This document shows, piece by piece, positions 8,777-17,426 of a DNA stretch of 64,000 nt. This DNA comes from Kitasatospora indigofera (GTDB lineage: Bacteria; Actinomycetota; Actinomycetes; Streptomycetales; Streptomycetaceae): positions 276,534-340,533 of the forward strand of contig NZ_BNBO01000003.1 in NCBI RefSeq assembly GCF_014655955.1, in the 5' to 3' direction. The notes beneath the pieces were generated by a model that was given only the letters and a program-made list of their open reading frames with translations, was not told the DNA's origin and did not search any database. A program made the translations under genes and the position numbers. The first letter of the stretch is position 1; every line of letters starts with the position of its first letter.

Positions 8777-8979
8777 AACAGCTGCGCCTGCCGAGGTGAC
8801 TGAGGCGGCGTCACATCGGGCCGGGAGAGCACCCTCCCCGGAGCCTCGTCGTCCCGCATCGCGCCCCAGCAAGGCCGAGGGCCGACCGCAGGCACCGGAT
8901 TCCATCGGTGTTCCTCGCCGCCGCACCACGGCCCCTCCGACGTGCCGCCGTGCGACGGCTCCTGCCCAAGGAGCCTGCC

Positions 8980-10113
8980 ATGTCGATGATCAACAACCTG
9001 CGCGCCGCCGTCCGCCCGCACCGCCGCCGCCCGGGCGACGACGCGTACGACTCGATCCACCCCGGCCAGTCGCCCTCGGCGGTCGTCGACTGCGCGGTCT
9101 ACCAGGACGGCAAGCGGCACGGCGAGACCTGCAGCCCCCGCGAGGCCGCCCGCCGGGTCAAGGCCGCCAAGCAGCTCCAGGGCACCCCGGGTTCGTTCAG
9201 CTGGATCGGGCTGCACGAGCCGACCGAGGCCGAGTTCGAGGGCATCGCGCAGCGCTTCGGCCTGCACCCGCTGGCCGTCGAGGACGCGGTGCACGCCCAC
9301 CAGCGCCCCAAGGTCGAGCGCTACGACGACGTGCTGTTCGCCGTGTTCAAGACCATCCGCTACGTCGAGCACGACCAGCTCACCCCGACCAGCGAGGTGG
9401 TCGACACCGGCGAGCTGATGGTCTTCGCCGGCCAGGACTTCGTGATCACCGTCCGGCACGGCGGGCACAGCTCGCTGCAGGAGCTGCGGCGCCGGATGGA
9501 GCAGGACGTCGACGGCGCGGACGGCACCGCACTGCTCGCCAAGGGCCCGTCCGCCGTGCTGCACGCGATCGCCGACCACGTGGTGGACAACTACCTGGAG
9601 GTCGCCAACCGGCTGCAGAGCGACGTGGACGAGATCGAGTTCGACGTCTTCGCCAACAAGGGCGGCAAGGGCACCGACGTCGGCCGGGTCTACCAGCTCA
9701 AGCGCGAGGTGCTGGAGTTCAAGCGGGCGGTGACCCCGCTGCTGCGGCCGATGCAGCAGCTCTCCGAGCCGCTCCAGCGGCTGGTCGACCCGGACATCCA
9801 GAAGTACTTCCGGGACGTCGCCGACCACCTGGCCCGGGTGACCGAGCAGGTGCACGGCTTCGACGAACTGCTGAACTCGCTGCTCCAGGCCAACCTGGCG
9901 CAGGTCTCCGTTGCGCAGAACGAGGACATGCGCAAGATCACCGCCTGGGCGGCCATCTTCGCCGTGCCCACCATGATCACCGGCGTGTACGGGATGAACT
10001 TCGACTACATGCCCGAGCTGCACCACAAGTACGGCTATCCGATGGTGCTGCTCGGCGTGGCGACCATCTGCGTCGGGATGTACCGGGGCTTCCGCCGCAA
10101 CGGCTGGCTGTAG
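8980..10113 (+). CDS. corA: CorA-family magnesium/cobalt transporter
   Basis: A 377-residue divalent cation channel of the CorA family. The cytoplasmic N-terminal domain is followed by the long helix region and two C-terminal membrane helices. The signature GMN occurs in VYGMNFDYMPEL near residue 337, and the protein ends with a basic RGFRRNGWL tail. The start is the ATG at 8980 behind AAGGAG; the reading frame extends further upstream, but that part lacks family sequence. The 200-base gap to the leader peptide may hold regulatory structure. Located not far from an MgtE-N/CBS protein and a DUF1003 protein. Confidence 0.95.
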   Translation: MSMINNLRAAVRPHRRRPGDDAYDSIHPGQSPSAVVDCAVYQDGKRHGETCSPREAARRVKAAKQLQGTPGSFSWIGLHEPTEAEFEGIAQRFGLHPLAVEDAVHAHQRPKVERYDDVLFAVFKTIRYVEHDQLTPTSEVVDTGELMVFAGQDFVITVRHGGHSSLQELRRRMEQDVDGADGTALLAKGPSAVLHAIADHVVDNYLEVANRLQSDVDEIEFDVFANKGGKGTDVGRVYQLKREVLEFKRAVTPLLRPMQQLSEPLQRLVDPDIQKYFRDVADHLARVTEQVHGFDELLNSLLQANLAQVSVAQNEDMRKITAWAAIFAVPTMITGVYGMNFDYMPELHHKYGYPMVLLGVATICVGMYRGFRRNGWL

Positions 10114-10143
10114 CCGCGGCCGGCGGCGCTCCGTCCGCCGGTG

Positions 10144-10168
10144 CCGGGCGCGGAGCTGCCGCGCCCGG
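10144..10168. terminator. Terminator hairpin between convergent corA and EamA genes
   Basis: A perfect 10-bp stem (CCGGGCGCGG at 10144-10153, complement at 10159-10168) with a 5-base loop, placed 30 bases after the corA stop. It could act in both directions. Confidence 0.65.
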
Positions 10169-10224
10169 GTGACCGGCGCGACGGCGGCAGCGCGCGGGCC
10201 CTCCGGCGGCCCGGCGCGCAGGGC

Positions 10225-11160
10225 TCAGCGGCGGCCGCCGCGGGCCACCAGGACGAGCCCCAGCAGGATCAGCGCGACCGCCGGGTAGGCGGCCACCGGC
10301 GGCCACTGGCCCAGCCAGAGCGCCGCGATCAGCGCGGCGCCCGGCGTCTCCAGCAGGATCGCGGTGGACGTCACGGACGGGCCCAGGGTGTTCACCACCC
10401 GGTTGCTCAGCGAGTGGCCGAGCAGCTGCGCACTGACCATCAGCGCCACGATCTGCCACCAGACCCCGCCGGACCAGCCGGCCAGCGGGGTCCCCGCCAC
10501 CAGGCAGATCGCCAGCAGGACGACCGAGGTGGTGGCGTAGCAGACCAGCGTGTACGCGGTCGTGCTGACGCTCTTGCGGACCTCCGCGCCGAGCAGCACG
10601 TACCCGGCCGCGGCCAGCCCCGCGCCGAGCGCCAGCGCGTCGCCGAGCAGCGCCCGCGGGGAGAGCGAGAGGTCGACGCCGGTGAGCACCAGGACGCCCG
10701 CGAAGGCCACGCACATGCCCGCCCACACCAGGCGCGGCGCGCGGACCCCGAACACCCGCATCAGCAGGATCGTCCAGAGCGGCGTGGTGGTCACCAGCGC
10801 CGTCGCCGAGGCCACCGAGGTCATCCGCAGGCTGGGCATCCAGAGTGCGAAGTGCACCGCCAGCAGCGCCCCCGCCGCCATCGCGAGCAGCAGGGCCCGG
10901 CGGCCGATCCCCCGCAGCTCGGCCCGGTGGCGCAGCAGCGCGTACGGGCCCAGCACGCCGACCGACATCACGTTGCGCCACAGCGCGATTGCCAGGGCGG
11001 GCGCGGCGGTGGCGCTGATCAGCGGGGCGGAGAGCGAGATGCCGCCGATGGAGACGGCGAGCAGCAGCAGGTCGGTCCGGGGCAGGGCGTGCGGGGCCGG
11101 CCCGGTGCCGGTGGTGACGGGAACGGCGGTGTCGGCGGCGTCGGACCGGACGGCTGGCAC
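10225..11160 (-). CDS. EamA/DMT-family transporter
   Basis: A 311-residue inner-membrane protein with about ten hydrophobic helices arranged as two EamA repeats (drug/metabolite transporter superfamily). The first repeat starts at LLLLAVSIGGISLSAPLI and the second follows LSPRALLGDALALGAGLAAAGY. GTG start with a GAGGAGA site just upstream. Members export metabolites such as amino acids or drugs; the substrate is unknown. It ends in basic residues (VARGGRR). Confidence 0.88.
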   Translation of the reverse strand: MPAVRSDAADTAVPVTTGTGPAPHALPRTDLLLLAVSIGGISLSAPLISATAAPALAIALWRNVMSVGVLGPYALLRHRAELRGIGRRALLLAMAAGALLAVHFALWMPSLRMTSVASATALVTTTPLWTILLMRVFGVRAPRLVWAGMCVAFAGVLVLTGVDLSLSPRALLGDALALGAGLAAAGYVLLGAEVRKSVSTTAYTLVCYATTSVVLLAICLVAGTPLAGWSGGVWWQIVALMVSAQLLGHSLSNRVVNTLGPSVTSTAILLETPGAALIAALWLGQWPPVAAYPAVALILLGLVLVARGGRR

Positions 11161-11318
11161 GGCTCTCCTCTGGTGGTCGGGCCGCGCGGCGGGTGGTCGC
11201 GGGTGACGGGGCCGGCGGTCGGCCGGACGTCACTACGGTAAGGCCCCTTCCTGGCGGACGGAACTGTCGTCCTGACCGCTGAGACACCCGGCGGGCAGCA
11301 GGCCGTACGCTGTCGGCC

Positions 11319-11879
11319 ATGGACCGCACGCCTGCCGCCGCCGCGACCGCCGCCGACTTCCTGGACCGGGCCCTCCTGGAGGAGGCCGCGAAGAAGTCCG
11401 GGCTGCTCTGGGTCCGCGCCGACGGGGAGCGGCAGAGCCGGGCCCTGTGGCACGCCTGGTACGACGGCGCCGTGGTCGTGGTCGGCGACGGCGGCGAGCA
11501 GCCGCTGCACGGGCTCACCGCCGGCGGCGCCGCCGAGGTGACCGTCCGCAGCAAGGACAAGTGGGGCCGGCTCACCGGCTGGACCGCCCGGGTCACCGAA
11601 CTGACGCCCGGCAGCGAGGGCTGGCTCGGCGCCGTGGAGGAGCTCAAGGGCAAGCGGTTGAACGCCCCCGACACCGACACCGTCACCGACCGCTGGGCCC
11701 GCGAGTGCCGGGTGCTGCGGCTGGAGCCGGCCGGCGCCGAGGGGCGGCAACTCACCGAGCAGCCCGGCTCGATGCCGGAGGGCTCGCTGGCGGCCGCGCC
11801 GATGCCCTCGCCCGTCACCACCCGGCTGCCGATGCCGGCCGGCCTGCCCAAGCTGCTGCTCCGGCGCCGGGGGCGCTGA
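11319..11879 (+). CDS. Conserved actinobacterial protein, possible split-barrel fold
   Basis: A 186-residue soluble protein. The N-terminal two thirds (ALLEEAAKKSGLLWVR, ALWHAWYDGAVVVVGDG, GAAEVTVRSKDKWGRLTGW) alternates short strands and turns in the way of the pyridoxamine-oxidase-like split barrel. No cofactor motif can be named. The C-terminus (LPMPAGLPKLLLRRRGR) is short and basic. ATG start; it stands alone, divergent from the EamA gene. Function unknown. Confidence 0.7.
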   Translation: MDRTPAAAATAADFLDRALLEEAAKKSGLLWVRADGERQSRALWHAWYDGAVVVVGDGGEQPLHGLTAGGAAEVTVRSKDKWGRLTGWTARVTELTPGSEGWLGAVEELKGKRLNAPDTDTVTDRWARECRVLRLEPAGAEGRQLTEQPGSMPEGSLAAAPMPSPVTTRLPMPAGLPKLLLRRRGR

Positions 11880-12118
11880 CCCGCCGGCGGGCTGCCGTCC
11901 CGGCGTGGCGCGCCGTCATCACCCGGCCGGAGCCCGCGCCGGCCGGAGCCGGGCCGTCACCGCCGCACAGCCGGCACCGCACGGCCGCCGCCGGACCGGC
12001 TCCACCGGGCCGTCACCACCGGGCCGTGGCTCGGCGGGCTGCGCCCCGCCCGCCCGGGTAGCCTTGGCCGCGGGCGTCAGGGCGGGCGCCGCACGGGCAG
12101 CGAGGGAGTCGAGGAGCC

Positions 12119-13456
12119 ATGGCAGGGGCAGGCAGCCGGGTCTTCATCTCCCACCTCGCGGGCGTGGCGGTCTTCGACCCCAACGCCGACCAGGTCGGCA
12201 GGGTCCGGGACGTGGTGGTCTCGCTGCGGATCGGCGGACGGCCGCCCCGGGTCCTCGGACTGGTCGTGGAGGTGGTCGGCCGGCGCCGGATCTTCCTGCC
12301 GATGACCCGGATCACCAGCCTGGAGTCCGGCCAGGTGCTCACCACCGGCGTGATCAACATGCGCCGCTTCGAACAGCGCCCCTCCGAGACCCTCGTCCTC
12401 GCCGAACTGCTGGACCGCCGCGTGGTGCGCACCAGGACGCAGGAGGAGGTCACCGTCCTGGACGTGGCGATGGTGCAGACCCGGGTCCGCGAGTGGGAGA
12501 TCAGCAAGGTCTTCGTCCAGGTCGGCCGGCCGAGCCGGCTGCGCAAGGCCAAGGGCGAGACCCTCACCCTGGACTGGCACGACGTCACCGGCTTCTCGCT
12601 CGCCGAGGAGGACCAGGGCGCCGCCAACCTGCTCGCCACCTTCGACCAGCTCCGCCCGGCCGACCTCGCCAACGTGATGCACCACCTGTCCGCCAAGCGC
12701 CGCGCCGAGGTGGCCGCCGCGCTCGACGACGAGCGGCTGGCCGACGTCCTGGAGGAGCTCCCGGAGGACGACCAGGTCGAGATCATCGGCAAGCTGAAGG
12801 ACGAGCGGGCCGCCGACGTGCTGGAGGCGATGGACCCGGACGACGCCGCCGACCTGCTGTCCGAGCTGCCCGGCGAGGAGGCCGAGCGGCTGCTCCAGCT
12901 GATGGAGCCGGACGAGGCCGCCCCGGTGCGCCGGCTGCTGACGTACGAGGAGAACACCGCCGGCGGTCTGATGACCACCGAGCCGATCGTGCTGGAGCCG
13001 GACGCCACCGTCGCCGAGGCCCTCGCGCTGGTGCGGATCGCCGACAACAAGCCGGCCCTGGCCGCGCAGGTCTTCGTCTGCCGGGCGCCGAGCGAGACCC
13101 CGACCGGCAAGTACCTGGGCACCGTGCACTTCCAGCGGCTGCTCCGCGAGCCCCCGTACACCCTGGTCGGCTCGCTGGTGGACGACGACCTGGACCCGCT
13201 GCCGCCGGACACGCCGCTGTCCCTCATCACCAGCTACCTGGCGACGTACAACATGGTCGCCGCCCCGGTGGTCGACGAGTCGGACCACCTGCTGGGCGCG
13301 GTCACCGTCGACGACGTGCTGGACCACCTGCTGCCGGACGACTGGCGCGACGCCGCCCTGCACACCCCCGACGACGACGGGACGTACGGCGGCGCCCACG
13401 TCGACGGGACGTACGGCGGCCGGGACCACGAGAGGCAGGCCACCGGTGGACGCTGA
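12119..13456 (+). CDS. MgtE N-terminal/CBS-domain protein without a channel domain
   Basis: A 445-residue cytoplasmic protein. Residues 1-110 resemble a PRC-barrel-like sensor (GVAVFDPNADQVGRVRDVVV). Residues 170-280 are the MgtE N-terminal superhelical domain with its repeated LADVLEELPEDD / AADVLEAMDPDDAADLLSELP units and the linker TAGGLMTTEPI. Residues 280-425 hold a CBS pair ending VDESDHLLGAVTVDDVLDHL. The MgtE membrane domain is absent, so this is a Mg2+/nucleotide-sensing module only. The start is an ATG behind GAGGAG. It overlaps the DUF1003 gene by 11 bases, so the two are probably co-translated and work together. Confidence 0.9.
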   Translation: MAGAGSRVFISHLAGVAVFDPNADQVGRVRDVVVSLRIGGRPPRVLGLVVEVVGRRRIFLPMTRITSLESGQVLTTGVINMRRFEQRPSETLVLAELLDRRVVRTRTQEEVTVLDVAMVQTRVREWEISKVFVQVGRPSRLRKAKGETLTLDWHDVTGFSLAEEDQGAANLLATFDQLRPADLANVMHHLSAKRRAEVAAALDDERLADVLEELPEDDQVEIIGKLKDERAADVLEAMDPDDAADLLSELPGEEAERLLQLMEPDEAAPVRRLLTYEENTAGGLMTTEPIVLEPDATVAEALALVRIADNKPALAAQVFVCRAPSETPTGKYLGTVHFQRLLREPPYTLVGSLVDDDLDPLPPDTPLSLITSYLATYNMVAAPVVDESDHLLGAVTVDDVLDHLLPDDWRDAALHTPDDDGTYGGAHVDGTYGGRDHERQATGGR

Positions 13457-14081
13457 CCGCAAGGGCCGACGGGAGGACACACCGCGCCAGCGCCTCCAGG
13501 GCGAGCTCCGGCACCTGCGCCAGCTGCGCGAGAAGCGCGCCCGGGAAGGCAGCCGGATGCAGCGCACCGAGAGCGGCAGCAGCGGCACCACGGCACGCAG
13601 CCGGCTGGACCAGCCGCGGACCGCCCGGCCCGGCCTGATCACCCTGCCCGCGTACGACCCGGAGGCGTTCGGCAAGCTCTCCGAGCGGATCGCGCGCTTC
13701 CTCGGCACCGGCCGGTTCATCGTCTGGATGACGGTGGTGGTCATCGTCTGGGTCGGCTGGAACACGGTGGGGCCGGTCGCCTGGCGCTTCGACGACTACC
13801 CGTTCATCTTCCTCACCCTGATGCTCTCGCTGCAGGCCTCCTACGCGGCGCCGCTGATCCTGCTGGCGCAGAACCGCCAGGACGACCGCGACCGCGTCAA
13901 CATGGAGCAGGACCGGGCCCGCAGCGAGCGCAACATCGCCGACACCGAGTACCTCACCCGCGAGGTGGCTGCCCTGCGCCAGGGCCTCGGCGAGGTCGCC
14001 ACCCGCGACTTCATCCGCTCCGAGCTGCAGTCGCTGCTCAAGGAGATCGACGAGCGCCGGGAGCCCTCCGAACTGCTGTGA
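13446..14081 (+). CDS. DUF1003 membrane protein
   Basis: A 211-residue protein with an Arg/Gln-rich basic N-terminus, then the DUF1003 core: FLGTGRFIVWMTVVVIVWVG and YPFIFLTLMLSLQASYAAPLILLAQNRQDDRDR. This gives two membrane helices followed by a charged coiled coil. GTG start inside the previous gene (11-bp overlap), in the order MgtE-N/CBS then DUF1003, which points to a shared membrane complex. The family's function is not established; the context suggests divalent-cation homeostasis. Confidence 0.88.
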   Translation: MDADRKGRREDTPRQRLQGELRHLRQLREKRAREGSRMQRTESGSSGTTARSRLDQPRTARPGLITLPAYDPEAFGKLSERIARFLGTGRFIVWMTVVVIVWVGWNTVGPVAWRFDDYPFIFLTLMLSLQASYAAPLILLAQNRQDDRDRVNMEQDRARSERNIADTEYLTREVAALRQGLGEVATRDFIRSELQSLLKEIDERREPSELL

Positions 14082-14138
14082 CCGGTGGCACGCCACCGAC
14101 GAGTCGGGCGCCGCCGCGGCGCGCCGTACCATCAAGGC

Positions 14139-15299
14139 ATGGCCAACGAGACAGAGGTTGCGGCCGGCGTCACGGACGAGTCCGTACGGGCGGCGCTGGC
14201 AACCGTGAACGACCCGGAGATCAACCGACCGATCACCGAGATCGGCATGGTGAAATCGGTCGAGATCGCCGAGGACGGCGCGGTCCGCGTCGCGGTCTAC
14301 CTGACCGTCTCCGGCTGTCCGATGCGCGAGACCATCACCACCCGGGTGACCGAGGCGGTCGCCGCCGTGCCCGGCGTCACCGCGGTCGAGGTCGAACTCG
14401 ACGTGATGAGCGACGAGCAGCGCAAGGAGCTCTCCACCCTGCTGCGGGGCGGCGCCCCCGAGCGGGAGATCCCGTTCGCCAAGCCGGGCACCCTGACCCG
14501 GGTGTACGCGGTCGCGTCCGGCAAGGGCGGCGTCGGCAAGTCCTCGGTGACGGTCAACCTGGCCGCCGCGATGGCCGCCGACGGCCTCAAGGTCGCGGTG
14601 GTCGACGCCGACATCTACGGCCACAGCGTGCCGCGGATGCTGGGTGTCGAGGGCCGTCCCACCCAGGTCCAGGACATGATCATGCCGCCGTCCTCGCACG
14701 GCGTGAAGGTGATCTCGATCGGCATGTTCACCCCGGGCAACGCCCCGGTCGTCTGGCGCGGCCCGATGCTGCACCGCGCGCTCCAGCAGTTCCTGGCCGA
14801 CGTGTACTGGGGCGACCTGGACGTCCTGCTGCTCGACCTGCCGCCGGGCACCGGCGACATCGCGATCTCGGTGGCCCAGCTGGTGCCGAACGCCGAGATC
14901 CTGATCGTCACCACCCCGCAGATGGCCGCCGCCGAGGTCGCCGAGCGGGCCGGCACCATCGCGCTGCAGACCCACCAGAAGATCGTCGGCGTGATCGAGA
15001 ACATGTCCGGCATGCCGTGCCCGCACTGCGACGAGATGATCGACGTCTTCGGCACCGGCGGCGGCCAGACCGTCGCCGACGCGCTGACCCGCTCGGTCGG
15101 CGCGACCGTCCCCGTCCTCGGCTCGATCCCGATCGACGTCCGCCTGCGCGAGGGCGGCGACGACGGCACCCCGGTCGTCCTCGCGGCCCCCGACTCCCCG
15201 GCCGGCGCCGCCCTGCGCTCCGTCGCCGGCAAGCTGGGCGGCCGCCAGCGCGGCCTGTCCGGGCTCTCGCTGGGGCTCACGCCGAAGAACAAGTTCTGA
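14139..15299 (+). CDS. mrp: Mrp/ApbC-family P-loop ATPase, iron-sulfur carrier
   Basis: A 386-residue protein. The N-terminal MIP18/DUF59 domain (residues 10-95, ending VSGCPMRETI...) is followed by a ParA-like ATPase with a deviant Walker A (SGKGGVGKSS, near residue 127). The paired cysteines CPHC near residue 293 can bind a shared Fe-S cluster. The role is Fe-S cluster assembly and delivery in the cytoplasm. The start is the ATG at 14139; an in-frame GTG at 14085 would add a poor basic extension. The last codons (AAC AAG TTC TGA) form one copy of the 13-bp repeat bounding the mobile element. The element therefore sits exactly in this stop region and leaves the protein intact. Confidence 0.95.
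   Translation: MANETEVAAGVTDESVRAALATVNDPEINRPITEIGMVKSVEIAEDGAVRVAVYLTVSGCPMRETITTRVTEAVAAVPGVTAVEVELDVMSDEQRKELSTLLRGGAPEREIPFAKPGTLTRVYAVASGKGGVGKSSVTVNLAAAMAADGLKVAVVDADIYGHSVPRMLGVEGRPTQVQDMIMPPSSHGVKVISIGMFTPGNAPVVWRGPMLHRALQQFLADVYWGDLDVLLLDLPPGTGDIAISVAQLVPNAEILIVTTPQMAAAEVAERAGTIALQTHQKIVGVIENMSGMPCPHCDEMIDVFGTGGGQTVADALTRSVGATVPVLGSIPIDVRLREGGDDGTPVVLAAPDSPAGAALRSVAGKLGGRQRGLSGLSLGLTPKNKF
15287..15299. repeat. attL core, 13-bp direct repeat
   Basis: GAACAAGTTCTGA, covering the last codons and stop of mrp; it is identical to the copy at 25425-25437. Immediately inside, GGCTGGTCAG (about 15310-15319) and its inverted form (15341-15351) resemble GGCTGGTCAG at 25396-25405 near attR. 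These may be arm-type integrase sites. Confidence 0.8.
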
Positions 15300-15307
15300 T
15301 CGGGTAG

Positions 15308-15353
15308 CGGGCTGGTCAGCGGCGGGGTACTCCCCGACTCGCTGACCAGCCCG
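15308..15353. terminator. Hairpin inside the left end of the element
   Basis: A perfect 14-bp stem (CGGGCTGGTCAGCG at 15308-15321, complement at 15340-15353) with a smaller CGGGG/CCCCG hairpin in its loop. It now serves as the mrp terminator. Because its arms match the sequence near attR, it may also be an integrase arm-site pair. Confidence 0.7.
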
Positions 15354-15411
15354 TTCGCTGTCGCTGGTTGTCGACGTTGGTCGACCCTGGTAGACCTCGC
15401 ACGGCCCAGAC

Positions 15412-15441
15412 ACGGCCCCGGGACTCACCGCCCGGGGCCGT
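15412..15441. terminator. Terminator hairpin for the 626-residue cargo gene
   Basis: An 11-bp stem ACGGCCCCGGG/CCCGGGGCCGT with an 8-base loop, about 100 bases beyond the stop of the minus-strand cargo gene at 15546. Confidence 0.6.
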
Positions 15442-15545
15442 CTGTGTTGCCATCCCGCGAGAACGTATTTGGAAGAACGGGACGCTCGCCCGCGTAGAGG
15501 CCGACTACCCTTTGCGGCTAGCTACCAATAGGCGCCGCGAAACGA

Positions 15546-17426
15546 TCATTCAATAATTGATTGATCGCTACCAGGAAATGCGGCCTTCATTACCCTAGAG
15601 AATGGCTTCTTCCAGAGCGCCTCCATGCGCCTCGGCCTCTCAAACCTGAGTCCACATTCAACCAGTACGAAGTCTCGAATTGACATTCGGGAAAGATTTG
15701 CCTGCGGCTTATCATGCAGGATCCGATTGAACGTTGACTTGCCGCTTTCTTCGAGCGACTCAATCAACTCCAGATCTACGGTATCTACGATCTGGAGAGG
15801 CGCGACATCACCGGCCTGCAGCACTCCCTCATTGCGAAGAGCATCCTCAACCATGAGACTTGTAACCGGGCTTACTGGAAACCCTTCACTCGCCACAACC
15901 ACCGGATAATACCGACGGCCAGGCGCCGCAGGGTAACCAGTGAGCCTGCTCTCATCAGCTCGAAGGCAGTTGATCGTAGATTGGATCTGATGGGCTTTCT
16001 TAACCGCAAGAGCATCCAAATCCTTTTTTACATCTTCGGCAGATGTCCCAGCGACAGACCCTCGCATAAGCTGCCTGGTCGAAACATCAAGGACCACCCA
16101 CGAATCGCCATAGTCAATAACGGCATCGACTACTTTGATGTCCGCACCATATGCAGCCCGGAGTTCATCCTCGGTATAGATGCGCTTCCCCAGATGATCA
16201 GGCGCGATGGATGCCACAACTTCCAGCGCATACATTTCACTGATTCGGCCAGCATAGTCCCTGAATTGCCCACGCCGCTTGCCAGAAAGGCGAGACTGGA
16301 CATCAAAGAAAGGAAGCCATCCAAAAATTCTATTAATCAAAAGCTTGGGGTCGATGACGGCGATCGCATCGTCTGCCCAAATAACCGGATACTGCTCAAA
16401 CGGACCGATCGACCATGCAAACCCTCCGCCGAGACCTTGATGATCTTTAGCGATTTCGACCTTCATCTGCGGGAGACTGCATGAGATAACCCCGAGAGCC
16501 GCAAGGGCCCGCTCCTTTGGGATTCCTAGGCCGCCAAAAAACGATTCCTGGAAAAATGGCTCAAAACTTGCCTGCAGAGTGGCATAGAGCGCAATTACAA
16601 CCACCTCAAGCTCATCAAAGGTGACGCTTGTCGAGCTATGGAAAAGATCTTCCATCGACCCCAGAGTGGGATGCGGATTTTCGGAAGAGAGCTCCCTCCA
16701 CCGCCGAGTAAACCGCCCCATGGAGGAGGCAATGTCCTGAGGATGATTGAAGTGCTGATTGCTAATCAACTCTCGCGCCAGGTGACCGGGGATTCCATCC
16801 GAGTGAACGGATCCCTCGGCGTCCTCGCCAAATCCGCTTGCCATGTGATCGCCTACTCCGAGGGGGAGCAGGCCAAGGATTTCCTTCGGGAGTTCTTCAC
16901 CGTCAGCTGGACAGAAGAGGATCGCAAGCTTGCAAAGCACGTGAAGAAGCTGCGGAACAACAACGACGCGGCCATTCTGAAGGAGCGAACCAGCTAGGAC
17001 CTTTCGGTCTCCGTGGAAGAATTCTTCAATGTATGCACGGTCAAGCTCAAGCCGACTCCCCGAGGAAAGGGTGCATCGCGCCAGCCAGTGCGCCGTAAAC
17101 TTAAGCACTTGACCGAGGTTAGCTGACTTCAAAGTTGCAAAAATCGCCGAGACGTCAGAACGCTCACCCGTGATCTCGCCGTGAGTAATGTAGGTGGCCA
17201 CGAGGTCGATCGGGGCGGGTCCAGGTGCTACTGATTCTGGAACAATGAGACCCGAAGGGCGCCGCAAATACCTATGCCCCAGCACCTCGACTGCGGTTCC
17301 AGAGAAGATGGCTTTATTCGTGGCGGATATTGCGAGGTACGGGCCACCGGTAGCCGCGGCAGGATCGCCAGCGACGAGCCTTTTTAGACGCTCCGCTTCC
17401 TTAGCCATGTCATTGTGCGCCGTCAT
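15546..17426 (-). CDS. Low-GC orphan cargo protein with degenerate nuclease-like region
   Basis: A 626-residue protein I do not recognise. Base composition is near 50% G+C by eye, against well over 70% in the flanks, and codon third positions are often A or T, so it is recently acquired. ATG start with AGGGGTG five bases upstream. There are no signal peptide or clear membrane helices. Residues 385-490 follow the pattern of a PD-(D/E)XK fold: a helix with E397 and E402, then VVDAVIDYGDSWVVLDVS (432-449), then K476/K477 and Q480. At the usual E-x-K position it has D447-x-S449, so the site looks inactive or altered. The N-terminal 380 residues are alpha/beta with no known motif. Its place beside attL is typical for defence or accessory cargo; any function is inference. 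Confidence 0.85.
   Translation of the reverse strand: MTAHNDMAKEAERLKRLVAGDPAAATGGPYLAISATNKAIFSGTAVEVLGHRYLRRPSGLIVPESVAPGPAPIDLVATYITHGEITGERSDVSAIFATLKSANLGQVLKFTAHWLARCTLSSGSRLELDRAYIEEFFHGDRKVLAGSLLQNGRVVVVPQLLHVLCKLAILFCPADGEELPKEILGLLPLGVGDHMASGFGEDAEGSVHSDGIPGHLARELISNQHFNHPQDIASSMGRFTRRWRELSSENPHPTLGSMEDLFHSSTSVTFDELEVVVIALYATLQASFEPFFQESFFGGLGIPKERALAALGVISCSLPQMKVEIAKDHQGLGGGFAWSIGPFEQYPVIWADDAIAVIDPKLLINRIFGWLPFFDVQSRLSGKRRGQFRDYAGRISEMYALEVVASIAPDHLGKRIYTEDELRAAYGADIKVVDAVIDYGDSWVVLDVSTRQLMRGSVAGTSAEDVKKDLDALAVKKAHQIQSTINCLRADESRLTGYPAAPGRRYYPVVVASEGFPVSPVTSLMVEDALRNEGVLQAGDVAPLQIVDTVDLELIESLEESGKSTFNRILHDKPQANLSRMSIRDFVLVECGLRFERPRRMEALWKKPFSRVMKAAFPGSDQSIIE

Noticed and set aside
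15300..15545. tRNA gene as the element's integration site
   Set aside because: No cloverleaf or CCA end was found near either 13-bp repeat; the target is the mrp coding end instead.
16638..16997. 119-residue plus-strand frame inside the 626-residue cargo gene
   Set aside because: It is antisense to a gene with coherent sequence, lacks a ribosome-binding site, and starts with low-complexity proline runs.
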